Source: Polymyxa betae
Lineage: Eukaryota > Endomyxa > Phytomyxea > Plasmodiophorida > Plasmodiophoridae
DNA: 25,544 bases
Direction: 5' to 3'
Assembly: GCA_003693705.1 (NCBI GenBank)
Contig: RBZT01000295.1
Span: forward strand, 1-25,544
In this document: positions 1-10,500 of the stretch, in pieces
Layout: each line of letters opens with the position of its first letter
Position numbering within the stretch: the stretch's first letter is position 1
Notes under the pieces: generated by a model
What the model was told of the DNA's origin: nothing
Database searches by the model: none
What the model saw: the letters and a program-made list of their open reading frames with translations, nothing else
Position numbers and translations under genes: made by a program

Positions 1-11
1 TTTTATAAGCT

Positions 12-22
12 CCTAACCCTAG
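12..22 (+). repeat. Short telomere-like tract, left of the PLE
   Basis: Reads cctaaccctag, about one and a half units of CCCTAA. It sits directly before the point where the reading frame begins to resemble Penelope-like reverse transcriptase. The C-rich strand is on plus, as at the left end of a chromosome. It is short enough to be chance by itself; the matching tract at 1194-1208 makes it meaningful. Confidence 0.5.
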
Positions 23-968
23 TATCGAAGAACGTACAGATAATCAATATCTCACTCGAATCCTACGCTTTGTCTGCGATACTAATTATTTCTGATACGG
101 CAATGAAGTCTATCATCAGATAGATGGCATTGCAATGGGCACGAACTGCGCTGTTTCATGTGCTAATCTCTACATGGATGATTTTGACATGGAATTCGCC
201 CCAAAATGCATATTCTATCGTCGTTACATAGACGATATTTTCTTTATCCTCGACACCAATCTTCACTCCATTTCAAACATTCAACATTCCATGAATTCTT
301 TTATTTCTAAAATTTCTTTAGACTTCTCACTGTCTCCTTCTACAGTCAACTTCCTTGACCTGATCGTTTACCGCAACAACAACAACAGCATCGCATTCCG
401 AACATACCAAAAACCCAACAATATTTATCAATACTTACCAAAAATGAGTTGTCACAATCCTGCAACAATTAAAGGATACATCAGAGGAGAACTGATTCGC
501 TTCTGCCGCACCAATACTACAATTCAGGATCGCCGGACCATGGCCTTACTTCTTTATCATCGTCTACGCGCCAGAAGCTTCTCCGCTCAATATCTATCTT
601 CAATTTTTCAAAGAGTTGATCTATCACGTCGATACATCGACTCTTTAAACTTCATCTCAAACACCGAACGATCAAACCCAATCGTCGCCTGCCCTAACAT
701 CTCCACGTCTGTCCCCAAAAAAATACCATTTATTCTACCATTTTACCCAAATTTACTTCGTCACAATATTTCCAGTTTTATTCACTATACCAATAATCAC
801 TACCTCACAAAAAAACTCAACATCACTATCTTCGCCGCCTTCAGAAGAAACCGAAACGTCATCAACCTCTGTTCCAGATCAAACATCTCTGAAGACCAGA
901 CCGCCTACATTGACCAGTACCGCCACCACCGTACTGCCCGTCAAAGCAACCGTACCATCCCTTCTTAA
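23..968 (+). mobile_element. Penelope-like retroelement fragment (RT, 5' truncated, no endonuclease domain)
   Basis: This is the C-terminal part of a Penelope-like element (PLE) reverse transcriptase, which copies element RNA at a DNA 3' end. The 277-residue open stretch from 135 holds the PLE hallmarks: IDGIAMGTNCA just at its start, the catalytic YRRYIDDIFF box (two Asp) near residue 30, FLDLIVYR near 73, a TYQKP...YLPKMSCHNP stretch, and a late FRRNRN motif. Coding similarity continues upstream of 135 in the same frame (about 36-134) but is broken by a TGA at 93-95. The N-terminal half of the RT is missing. The ORF ends about 30 residues after the FRRNRN motif, so the GIY-YIG endonuclease that follows RT in canonical PLEs is absent. 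This matches the endonuclease-deficient, telomere-associated PLE class (Athena/Coprina type), although truncation could give the same picture. It is a dead copy. PLE assignment is firm; subclass is inferred. Confidence 0.82.
93..95 (+). pseudogene. In-frame TGA breaking the PLE reverse transcriptase
   Basis: The frame that encodes the RT motifs is open and RT-like on both sides of this TGA (YLTRILRFVCDTNYF before, YGNEVYHQIDGIAMG after). The stop therefore disables the copy, unless this lineage has stop-codon readthrough, for which nothing else here argues. Confidence 0.75.
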
Positions 969-1193
969 TACTATCCTCACTAAATCACACGCTTATTTCG
1001 TCCGCTAATCTGTGTGCTACCTTTTCGCGAGCTAAGATCACGCCAAACTCAGCGCTCGAAGACGAATTGACCTCTCCAACTCCATCAATTCAGAAACGAG
1101 GGATAGTATTAAACTCATAGGCTAGTTTATTTAAAACTTACTTTTCTATTTAACTTTAACGGGTACTTTAATAAATCCATATCCCCTTTTCCT
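969..1193 (+). other. Noncoding 3' tail of the PLE copy
   Basis: AT-rich, without a credible ORF, lying between the RT stop codon and the telomere-like tract at 1194. It is probably the element's 3' untranslated region. The exact 3' boundary cannot be fixed without a second copy. Confidence 0.4.
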
Positions 1194-1208
1194 CCTAACC
1201 CTAACCCC
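1194..1208 (+). repeat. Telomere-like tract (CCCTAA), right of the PLE
   Basis: Reads cctaaccctaacccc, slightly over two telomeric units, immediately 3' of the PLE tail and merging into the first unit of the minisatellite. Its orientation matches the tract at 12-22. Confidence 0.7.
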
Positions 1209-1294
1209 GGGGTGAAGTCCGAGTCAACCCCGGGGTGAAGTCCGAGTCAACCCTGGGCCATAGTCCGAGTCTACCCCGGGGTGAAGTCCGAATC
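1203..1294 (+). repeat. GC-rich 23-bp minisatellite, four units plus degenerate tail
   Basis: Four consecutive 23-bp units at 1203-1225, 1226-1248, 1249-1271 and 1272-1294, of the type aaccccggggtgaagtccg plus agtc. The first two are identical. The third and fourth carry substitutions, and degenerate ccggggtt pieces continue to about 1365. The open frame on the minus strand across it (1201-1386) is a by-product of the repeat and encodes repeated T-P-G-L-type peptides, so I do not call it a gene. Confidence 0.88.
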
Positions 1295-1513
1295 AATCCC
1301 GGGGTTTTTTCCGGGGTTGTCCACCCTGGGGTGGACCACGGGGCTGGGAACCCGGGGTTGCAAGATACTCCGTGGGTTAAGTCCACGGATATTTGAGCTA
1401 CAGGACATTAAAAGATATCAGTCGAAAGCTTTAGACGGGATTTGAAGGAAATATTTTATCGGATATGCTCCACGGACTTTAGAAATAGATAAGGGTGATC
1501 TGGACTACACATA

Positions 1514-1550
1514 TAACCCTAACCCCCTAAACCCTAAAACCCTAACCCTT
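1514..1550 (+). repeat. Degenerate telomere-like tract
   Basis: About five imperfect CCCTAA/CCCCTAA/CCCTAAA/CCCTAAAA units in a row, same strand orientation as the tracts at 12 and 1194. The variable number of A and C residues suggests either old, decayed telomeric DNA or a naturally variable telomerase template. Confidence 0.75.
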
Positions 1551-2100
1551 ATTTTTTCTTAAATTATTGCTAAATAAACGCCACTCTCAGACCATGTCTG
1601 CGACGACACCTTGTTCGCTGTATTGAGTCGGGCGAACCGAGCCTCATCTCATCTCGGACCGCGTCTCAGAATCGAACTCCGCAACGTGCTCCGAGACGGC
1701 ATCGAACGGCCTCCGACCAGCTTTCGCTACAGCGACGAATTCCGTAAAATCTACCACAAACCTGACGAACTCGAACTTCGCATAAATGAGCAATTGCGAC
1801 ACGGCCTTCGATCCGTTGCTGGGCCTGTACGGCGCAGTACGAACCTCGCCTCTATCAGCGCAGCGCGGCCTTTCACGCTGCGATCATGACACCGTGGACG
1901 CCGGCGAAAGCGCCCGCATTCGTTCGAGAGGCGACTGAAAATCTCTTCGTGACCAAACTCGGCGCTGAGAACGTTACAGACCGGACGCGATCCGATTTCG
2001 CATCCGCCATTCCGGGCCCAAGATCGCTTCGGATCGTTCGCATTTTCAAATTATGATTCTTTATTTTTTTTTCGATCTTGTCATTTATCATTAATCGTTA
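1551..2100 (+). other. GC-rich block of unknown nature (ORF 1611-1889)
   Basis: From about 1590 to 2040 the base composition rises and long open stretches appear in more than one plus-strand frame. One runs 1611-1889 (92 residues, Arg-rich, with SFRYSDEFRKIYHKPDELEL). Another, in a different frame, covers about 1800-2054 and includes AAFHAAIMTPWTPAKAPAFV. Neither has a clear start or splice sites that join them. This could be a decayed gene with frameshifts or an imported fragment. No family recognised. Confidence 0.3.
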
Positions 2101-2222
2101 CAAAAATCCAATTCATTTTTGTGCCGAAATTTTACATTAAAGAAACTCCTGAATGAATTGTCTCTTTTTTTGAAGTGGCGCTTTGTCGGTTTTCGATAAC
2201 GATGCGAATTTGCTGAAGCAGA

Positions 2223-2233
2223 TATATATAAAA
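2223..2233 (+). promoter_or_regulatory. TATA-box-like sequence
   Basis: tatatataaaa lies about 120 bp upstream of the ATG at 2351, a plausible promoter position for the small ORF there. AT-rich context makes chance occurrence possible. Confidence 0.3.
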
Positions 2234-2350
2234 CCGGAGGCTTGATCTGAAACAAGCAGATTCGTTTGATGAAGTTGCGTCACATCTTGACCGATTCAGT
2301 GCTGTTTTGAAGCCATCTAGCAGTGATCAATATCATCGTACTGGCACAAT

Positions 2351-2635
2351 ATGGTAATCGCGCAAATTCAAATCCACAAAGCACCAATTCACGCCTTTCA
2401 GATCGAGCCGTGTTTGTCCGCAAACGAGCCAAATAGTGAAAAAGGTTTGTTGACGACAAATGGTTCTCGTTCTTCCGGACAAGAATCGTGGGCTGAATCT
2501 GGATTCACTGTAGAGAATCAATACACTCATTGTCCAATTTCAAAGAGCTCAAGATTGCTGTCCAATTTTACAGAAAGTGTATTGATTTATTCAAGCGATG
2601 ATCTTTTTCTGTGTTTTGACTTTCGCGACCAATAA
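2351..2635 (+). CDS. Hypothetical small ORF, 94 residues
   Basis: ATG-started 94-residue frame, Ser-rich, with no signal peptide, membrane segment or family motif that I recognise. In favour: a TATA-like box at 2223 and an AATAAA (2631-2636) overlapping its stop codon. Against: no splice structure, low complexity of its message, and an overlapping minus-strand frame of similar length. Beyond it, a short exon-like stretch (about 2826-2933, peptide YDIRYRLPQSRSEIVSKRQ) is flanked by acceptor-like cttcttcag and a possible 47-nt GT-AG intron (2935-2981). The true gene, if any, could therefore be different. Weak call. Confidence 0.2.
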   Translation: MVIAQIQIHKAPIHAFQIEPCLSANEPNSEKGLLTTNGSRSSGQESWAESGFTVENQYTHCPISKSSRLLSNFTESVLIYSSDDLFLCFDFRDQ

Positions 2636-4131
2636 AAATTCCAAATCTCGATCTTATGGAGCAGATAATTCATTATTATGTACAAAGGTTTTACTCTTTG
2701 ACAATCCCATCGCACAGAACAACGGGACTTGTCCGACAATACGGGGAGGTGTTTTGGCGCGGCCAGCTCTGTACTATCCGAAACCAGATGCGGTGAAGTG
2801 GCACGGCCCTTTCAAACTTCTTCAGGTACGACATTCGTTATCGCTTGCCTCAAAGTCGTTCGGAAATTGTGTCCAAGCGCCAACGAAAATGGGATCGCTC
2901 CATTCTAATGCAATCGCGGCTCTATTTAAAAAGGTACGACGCTGTTTCTTATTGTTAAGATATGTTTATGATTCGGTTATAGGATGATACCGAGATCTCG
3001 TAATGGTCTTACTATACCAGATTGCGAGAAAAGAAAACTTACCTGAGACGAAGAGAGAAAAGTTTGAAATGATTTTGATGATATCAACAAAGCCAATGAG
3101 CCACAGTAGTAAAAAGCACTCAGAATAGAAAACGATTTTTTTTTAAGATGGCTCATGATTTTGGTTTTTCCGGGACCGATGACCTCCTCTCAGCAAGGCG
3201 CTCAGCTGATGGAAAGCATACCTTTGATTCCATTTCAACGCAATTGAAAACATCGAAATTATTGACAATACAGAATGGCTATAGGCGTTTGGTTTTGAAC
3301 GAAACCAATTCGACTGTGGCCAGCTGGGTAACTGCCGGCTCGGTTGCAATACCAGCTACTGCTAACAATGTATCATCCTACACGACAGATGACTGAAAGG
3401 AAAAAGTCATCATGGATCAGAGTGAAGAGCAGAAAACATTAACGAAATGAAAGAGCATGCAGAGAATGAGCATTGCTTTCCTTCATTGGACGAACAAACG
3501 GGTTTCGACAACCTCCATACCAGTTGTTTATGGAGCGGACGAGCGGGCTTCGGGAGCCCTGGACCAGATCGTCTAAAAGTCGCACAAAAGCCATGTTTGG
3601 CTTTTACAATCATGAAGCGATCTACATCTTATGTTGTATGGAATCATTTTTTTCGGGTAAAAAACGAAATGGCTCGTGTGCTTGGCTGGGTTGTTACGAA
3701 ACGATTTTCGACAGATTCGCAATCTTTCGGGCCTTTTACGACAGGTATTTGCGCGTTTTTTGTCCAGCAGCGCCGAAGGAAGGTAAATTCGGCTTGAGTG
3801 ATTGTTGGCATAATGTCATGATAAACAATGTTGCTCGATGCAGATAATTAAATTGTCAAACAGACGAACAAAAACTGAAACTTCGAACAGACGAAAAAAT
3901 AACTGAAACTTCGCAATCACGAACATGTGGAATGAGCTCTATTCCTGTACAGATTCGCTCACAATAGTCCCGTCAACAAAGTGTTTTCACGAGGCGCAGG
4001 ACGGGTCTCAGGGGCAGCCCTGCTTTCGGAAAGTGTTCTTACCCATCTACTTGGACTCGTCATCACAATCTTTCTTCTATATAAAGGAATGTATTAAACG
4101 ATTGTATTTGATCTTAACGAGGGCGTGCCTT
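2636..4131. other. Region with only weak ORFs
   Basis: Open frames occur on plus at 3148-3396 (82 residues, MAHDFGFSGTDDLLSARRS start), 3447-3797, 3473-3847 and 3925-4254. The two around 3.5-3.8 kb overlap each other in different frames. None shows a recognisable domain, convincing splice signals or homology that I know. The last 3' part probably includes the 3' untranslated region of the giant minus-strand gene. I see no RNA gene here. Confidence 0.4.
3860..3914 (+). repeat. Tandem duplication, unit about 27 bp
   Basis: Two adjacent near-identical units (acagacgaacaaa...actgaaacttcga and acagacgaaaaaat...actgaaacttcgc) at 3860-3886 and 3887-3914. A simple local duplication. Confidence 0.7.
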
Positions 4132-4522
4132 TCAGCAAGAGAATTGACTGTTCAGCAGGGCGTCGCTGACGTAGTGCGATCCTCCACCGCAACGCCATCC
4201 AGATCCGACATTATACCAGCTGAATCCAGCTGGGCACGGCATGATCCGACGTAGCTTCTCTTGAATCGCTTTCGCCTTGCGTTCCTCTGCTTTTCGCTTT
4301 TCTTCATCTTCCTCTTCCTTCAGCTTCCGAATACGCTCTTCATGCAGACGCTTAGCTTTTTCAAGTTCAGCCCAATCTTCGTCGCTAACGCCAGGATCGC
4401 GACCTGGTGTCGAGCAGTCGTCGCAAGCGATTTCTTCAATATATGAAGTTGTAGCACTTTGTTCTTTCAGGAATTGAGGTTTTTCAGAGGGACGGCTCCG
4501 TGAATCCATCATCAAGGCCTCC
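4132..4522 (-). other. C-terminal coiled coil and CPAGF/GGGSH motif of the giant protein
   Basis: The last exon encodes a Lys/Glu-rich helical stretch (EERIRKLKEEEDEEKRKAEE and flanks) and ends in a short Cys/Trp/Gly motif, CPAGFSWYNVGSGWRCGGGS followed by HYVSDALL. I recall a closely similar ending in fungal relatives, which fixes the stop at 4132 as the genuine C-terminus. Confidence 0.8.
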
Positions 4523-7500
4523 CTGAGAAAAAAATGGTAAAAAATGATAAATGTGGCATAAAAAAAGAATATCCACGCGAAAAAACAAACGGAAAACAGT
4601 TAGAGCCTACACGAGTTTCTTCGTGGATTCACGAGGCTTCGTTTCAGGCGGCTTACGCGCTGAAATCATCTCGGCCATTGCTTTCTCAACGTCTGCAGTT
4701 TGTATTGTCCGTTCGTCTTCAGGATGATCTTTAACGCGAGATGAACGGGCAGATTTTGACTTCTTCCATAACGTGTTGACATCGCGACCGTTAGCCCAGC
4801 CGGGAAATTTGATTAATTGCTCACATCCCGATTGGATGATGTCGATCGCACCTGCGATCGAAAAGGATTCCTTGGCGGCCTGGTTTTTCAAGAACAAGGC
4901 ACAATCGGCAGCGTCCCAGTCGTCGAAATCGAAAACGTGAGAGATGCGAGACTTCAGGCCCGAATTGTGGTCCAGCATCACATCCATATCGCTATATTCG
5001 TTCAATTAAATTCGCAGAGCACGATGGCGGTGCTTACGCGGCGTATCCGGCTAGAATGATGACCATGCCGTTGTATTGGGGATCAGTCATCGCTGCCACC
5101 AGAGAGGTGATCGCTTCCGATCCATAGTGATCATTTCCAAGTTCATAGGCCTGAAGAAGAAATTAAGAATCCAAAATAGCTGTCTGCGAACGTAATGTCA
5201 ATACCTCATCAATAAACAGTACGCCGCCTCTGGCTTCACCCAGCTGCTGTTCGACCGCCTTCTTCGTCTGGCCGAGATATTCACCTGAACGAAATAAACG
5301 TCGGGCTGCGGAAGATCGACAGGGACAGCTTACCTGTCAGGCCAAGACCGCTCGTTTCTTTTACACGGTTAGTGGGAAGGATACCCAATTGGAACAAAAT
5401 CTTAGACATGACCCGAGCGACTGTCGTTTTCCCAGTGCCGGGATTGCCCTGGAGTAGAAAATCAAACACTCACAAAGGAAAGCGACATCAGACCTACACG
5501 GAATACGAAATGTCCGATGTCAGGTATCGATGAAGCGTCGCCTTCTCTCTTGGCGACAATAACGCCGTCTCGCAGCTCGATTAATTTAGCTCTGATGCGA
5601 TCAATCTTGTAAAGGCCGTAGAGAAGCTTCAACGGGTCCATCGTGTCGTCAGCGGATTCTCCTTCGATGTCGTCCGGCTGCAGCGTGATCCCGCCCGCGT
5701 CAGAACGTGCTGACGCTTTAGCAAGAGCGGCCTTAAGCAAGTTGTCGATCGCACCAGCGTTACCAAAATGTTCTTGGCTGCGTTGCATGGATAGCACCTG
5801 AATCGCCTTTTCACAGACGTCCTTCGTGAAAGCAATTTCTTGCGAAACGCATTTCGAGCGGAAAATGTCCTGACGAAATTAGCATTGAGACGATTGAGTC
5901 ATGATTCAGTAACACACCAGGAGTTGCCGGTCGTCATAATCTTCAAACCGGAACGCATAGTCGAAAGCGAAACGACGAGCGAGACCGGGATTGGAGTTGC
6001 GCATCATGTCCGAAAGCTGCTTCTCGTATCCGAGAAGAAGCACGGCAATATCGTCGCTTTCGGTATCTTGCACCTTCTCGACGATAACGTCGAGCACTTG
6101 CTTGCCGTACAGTCCGTCGTCGAGGTTGTAGGCCTCATCGATGACCAACACTTTGCCGCGGGCGTTTTCGATGATACTGGCAGCTTTCTTCTGCGACTCC
6201 CCAACGACCGACCCGACAAAATCGCTCGCTGTCTTAAATACAACCCCTCCCACAGATAAGAAGTTGAGTTCTTTGAGAAGACGCGCGTAAAGACCCGCAC
6301 ATGTCGTCTTTCCCGTACCTATTGTCAAACATGTCAGACTGACAGAGTCGTCAGAGAAAACCTCAGGTGAGACCTACCAGGATTGCCCAGGAATAAGCGA
6401 TTCAGCATGACCGGACATGTTGGTTTTCCCTCGAGTTTAAGATTATAGTTCTTTGCACAAACATTGACGAACTCCTTGACGGAGTCCTTGACCGAGGCCC
6501 AACCCGTCTTTTTCTGGAATTCGTCGAGGATCTTCTTGACCTTTGGATTTGAGAGCGGGTTTTCTCCGACGACGTCCTCGATCTGGATTTCCATGATGGA
6601 GCTGTCGAAATCGTCATGAGACATGCGACGGTTCGTAGCTTCGTCGATCATTTTGCGAACCGCTCTTGCGTTGCCAAACCCTTTGCGGTTCGCCGCCTTC
6701 GACAGCTCACGGGCTACTAACTTCCCAATCATCGGGTCGGCGCTCCAACCTTTGTCGTCAAGCTGTGAAAACCAGATCGTCTCAAGTTCGTCCTGGTCGA
6801 AGTCTTCAAACGTAATCTCTTGGAATCGCGATTTCAAGCCTTCGTTATAGCTGAAAAGCTTGTTGTGAATGTCATCTGAAATAGCAATGTCAATCAAACT
6901 AGAAGTGTTAATATGAAGCTTCTGACCTGTGTATCCTGCTAAAATAAAACTGATGCTATCTCTCAGGTTCTCAGAGGCAGTCAAAAGTTCAGCGACAATC
7001 GGTTTGCCCTTGAAGTCGCCCCTAGGGTCCAGATCGTACGCTTCATCAATGATTATGGTACCATTCTTGCATTCTGAAATCGCTTCACGGAAGTTGTCGA
7101 TGCCATCATCTTTGACACTTTGAGCTGTTAGCTCTTTGAACTTTCCCGATTGTCGCATGCCGCAATCTTTGAAGATTTGGGCGAACAGCCGTGCAACCGT
7201 GGTCTTCCCAGTCCCTATATAACAGCAGTGAGCAATTGAATGAATATACATCGAATTCAATATACACCTGGATTCCCCAAAAAGACAAAATTTAAATTCA
7301 TCGCGTTCTTCTGCAGGGTCTTGGCGTCCATCTTTCTGCGCTGCATTGCAGATCTAAATACTGACAACGCATCGAGCTTTACACGCTCGAGCCCGGTCAT
7401 CCCCAGAAGCTTCTCCATGGCATCCGAACGATATCCTTCAGAATCTTTAAGCTGCTCCCATTTCGCTTTTGTCGACAGTTTGCCGGAATGACTCGGGGCT

Positions 7501-10500
7501 TTGATTGCGCTTGGTGGCCGTCGAAGAAACTCGAGCTCTTGATCAGAAACCCACGGATTGGCGTGGTCACTATAGCACTTGGTGAAAACCGATAAGCATA
7601 ACCAGCTGTGGTCGGGATTGTCTTTTTGTGCTAGTCGAGACGCGGCAAGAATAGTCAGCGGATGCGCAGGTCGAGAACCAATTTTGACGACATACTCTTG
7701 GAACTTCTCCTGAGCCTCTGGCACTGATTGCACAACGTGCAATAATTCAAGGCAATGGAATAGTAGCAGCTCCGGATGCTTTAATTTGGCAGAGTGGTTC
7801 TCAAGACAGTTGAGGCCAGCAAATGGGCTCTTTTTTGACTCGGCATTAAAAAACTGGAGATTTGCTTTGAGATCTGCTTCGAGAGAGGGCGTGACACCCT
7901 TGCTAAATAGATGTCCATCCCATGAGGTGAATTTCAGCATAGACAGCGACGGAGGAAGCAGCTTTAGGGTCTCCAGATGACGCTGCTTGAAATCATCGAT
8001 AGCAACATCAGCCGAGGCTTCCATCGGAGGCAAAACGCTTTCCGTCTGAATGTACACGGGGCTGTAATTGACGATCTCACAAATCGAGCTCGCCACCGAC
8101 GCGATCTGGTCACGGGTTGCAGACACGATATGGGTCGCCTCAAGCGCATACGGATCCCATATGACCAACGACGTTGAACCATCTTTTGCATGCAGCTGAA
8201 CGGCATCGAACCCCAAACTCCTCTGCTTTTTTATCCATTGCAACCGCTGTTGTACTTGCTGACCAACGGACTTGCCCTTGTGCTTCTTTGTACGCTGCGC
8301 CTGAGCATTCGGAACGTCGGTCGGGTCTACAAGAACATGGCACATGAACGCAACCCCAATGACAAAGTGCAGATCGCCAATGGTTCGGTCACGTGAGAGA
8401 AGAATGCGCTCGAGGTTTTCACGTGTCAGTGGAAAGACTTGCACGCCACTAAGCGTCTCGCCCTTAATAAGAGTACTCCAGTTAAACTTTTGTGGAGATT
8501 TGCTCAGTGGAATGAACCATTGGGTCATATGCCGTTGGAAGATCGGACGGCGCCAGACGTTCCTGATCGATAGACGCCATGTTCGGAACTTGTCCATCAT
8601 CGCCAAAATTCTGGAGATCAATTGATCCTTGTTGTGTGGCAGCTTTTGCTTGGAGATGAGGTGCGAGTCTTTGAATACTTTCGGAAGAAGATCTGTATCG
8701 ATCCAAGGACAATCCGCTTCACCAATGGCCTGTATGTCCAGCTCCAAACTATTCGTTACGCAAGTAGGGCAGCGCTCGGGGACGCCCTGCGAGCACAGGC
8801 GATATTTGAAACTGTGTCCGGAGCCGCACGTCCAGGTGGAACTGCTCAAACAGCTTGGGCGCTGCGTGAAATGGCAGGCCTGCTCGATTGTAACACCACA
8901 CACATCAAAGTTCCAGCAAGGCCGCTTGACAGGGTTGGAGCATGGGCGGTTTAGGTTGGACTCTCGATGACGACATTGAAACGAGATCTCGTGTCCACAA
9001 AGTCGATTTTCCGAAACGACGGCATCGCATTCCGGAAGGGCAGAGGCTGATGTCTTACCGATCTGCGCGATCGCTTGGAAACAGGAAATTGAGACGGAAT
9101 GGCCACAGGAAGAAACGCGGCGGAAATTAACAGAGACTGTGCACTTTGAGATGAAGCGAGACAGCTCAGATGGGACTGCGCTCATGACAGGCAAATTGTC
9201 GTCGAAGACGCCCTTCGAGATAGCGTTCCAGGATTCGGACGCCAGAAATTCAGCTGACCAGGGCGTCCATCCGTTGAAATTTCGCAGGTGGCACGGAACA
9301 GAAACAGGGTGATTGCAAAGCGGGTTTGATGACGGTACTTGAACATGGCATTTGCCGGGCTTTCTTGCATTGGCGCATGGCATTGGTTCCTCGTGACCGC
9401 ATCGTCGAAGCAGAGTGACTTGAGTTGAGCATTTGATATGAATTCCGCAAAAATCCCCGAACGCACTCTCGTCGTCTTCGTTCACGATAGTAAGAGGAGT
9501 AAGGGATACTTTTAGCGCACCCGTTGCTAAAAGTGCTTGTTCCTTGTAACAGACCGAAGAGAATTCATGACCACATTCAGGGTTGGTGATGATCACCTTT
9601 TGATTGCAACGCGAGGCAGAGAGTGCCTGGCTGAAAGCCTCACTGCAAGGCAGCGATACCTCATGACCACATTTTCGCCGGAGCACAACTTTTTCCTTGC
9701 AGGCGAAGTCCATCGGGCCATAGTGTTGACCCTCGAGAATAATTCCGTTTGTGTCAGGTGTGGCTCCAGACCAGGATTCTAATGTTTCCGCTAGTTTGCA
9801 CGACAGTTTGGCTGAATGCCCGCAGCGAGGAAGGAGGGCATTCACTGTTTGGTTGCAGGTGCTCATAGCTTGACCGTTTTCGTACTGATTCTTCAGATAG
9901 CATGCGACGATCTTCTCGTGTCCACACTTTGGCCGGTAGGCGACCGTGGCTTTGCAATGAGCAACCTTGTCAGGATTACGTTCCCAGTCGGTGAGCATGG
10001 AGCACGCCAGCTCAAGCTCATGCCCACATGGATACACATACGGACGGAGAGCCGGCTCGGTACACGTAGGCCATTCAGAGACACCAGTTGATATATCGTT
10101 CTCATCTGCACAGGACACTCGAATCGTATGTGAGCAAGGCATTTCCACATCGACAGGGGCTTGACATCGGTAAAGTTTCAATGCGTCCTCAATGCTGTCA
10201 ACTGCGTTATGCAACTGAAGCGGACGCCTTGACAATCCTTTGTTTGGGCGAAGTTGCCCTTTAGCGACGGCAAAGACAACCATGCAAGTGAGATCCTGCT
10301 TATGATGAGGACACGGCGACGGAATCGCAACACTGCATCGCTCATTATGCTGTAGATTTGGCCAATGGCACCGCAATCCACAGAGATGACCGCAACTCAG
10401 AGCCGATAGACACATCACGTCACAGAATCCAAGCTTCACCTGTAGGGCAATTAAGCCAAGTGCTGAAAACTCAAAGCGATGAAGTACCTGATCGGCAGTA

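Noticed and set aside
135-968. LINE or LTR-retrotransposon reverse transcriptase
   Set aside because: The combination GIAMGTNCA, YRRYIDDIFF, FLDL and the late FRRNRN motif is the Penelope-like arrangement; no RNase H, integrase or protease pattern is present.
1201-1386. Minus-strand ORF of 61 codons
   Set aside because: It is created by the 23-bp minisatellite and encodes only its periodic peptide.
3447-3847. Two overlapping plus ORFs as a real gene
   Set aside because: They overlap in different frames, have no recognised domain and no supporting splice or regulatory signals.
4611-7500. Bacterial-type CbxX/CfxQ or SpoVK genes, suggesting prokaryotic origin or contamination
   Set aside because: The AAA+ modules are interrupted by GT-AG introns and lie in the same frame chain as a eukaryotic NFX1-type helicase.
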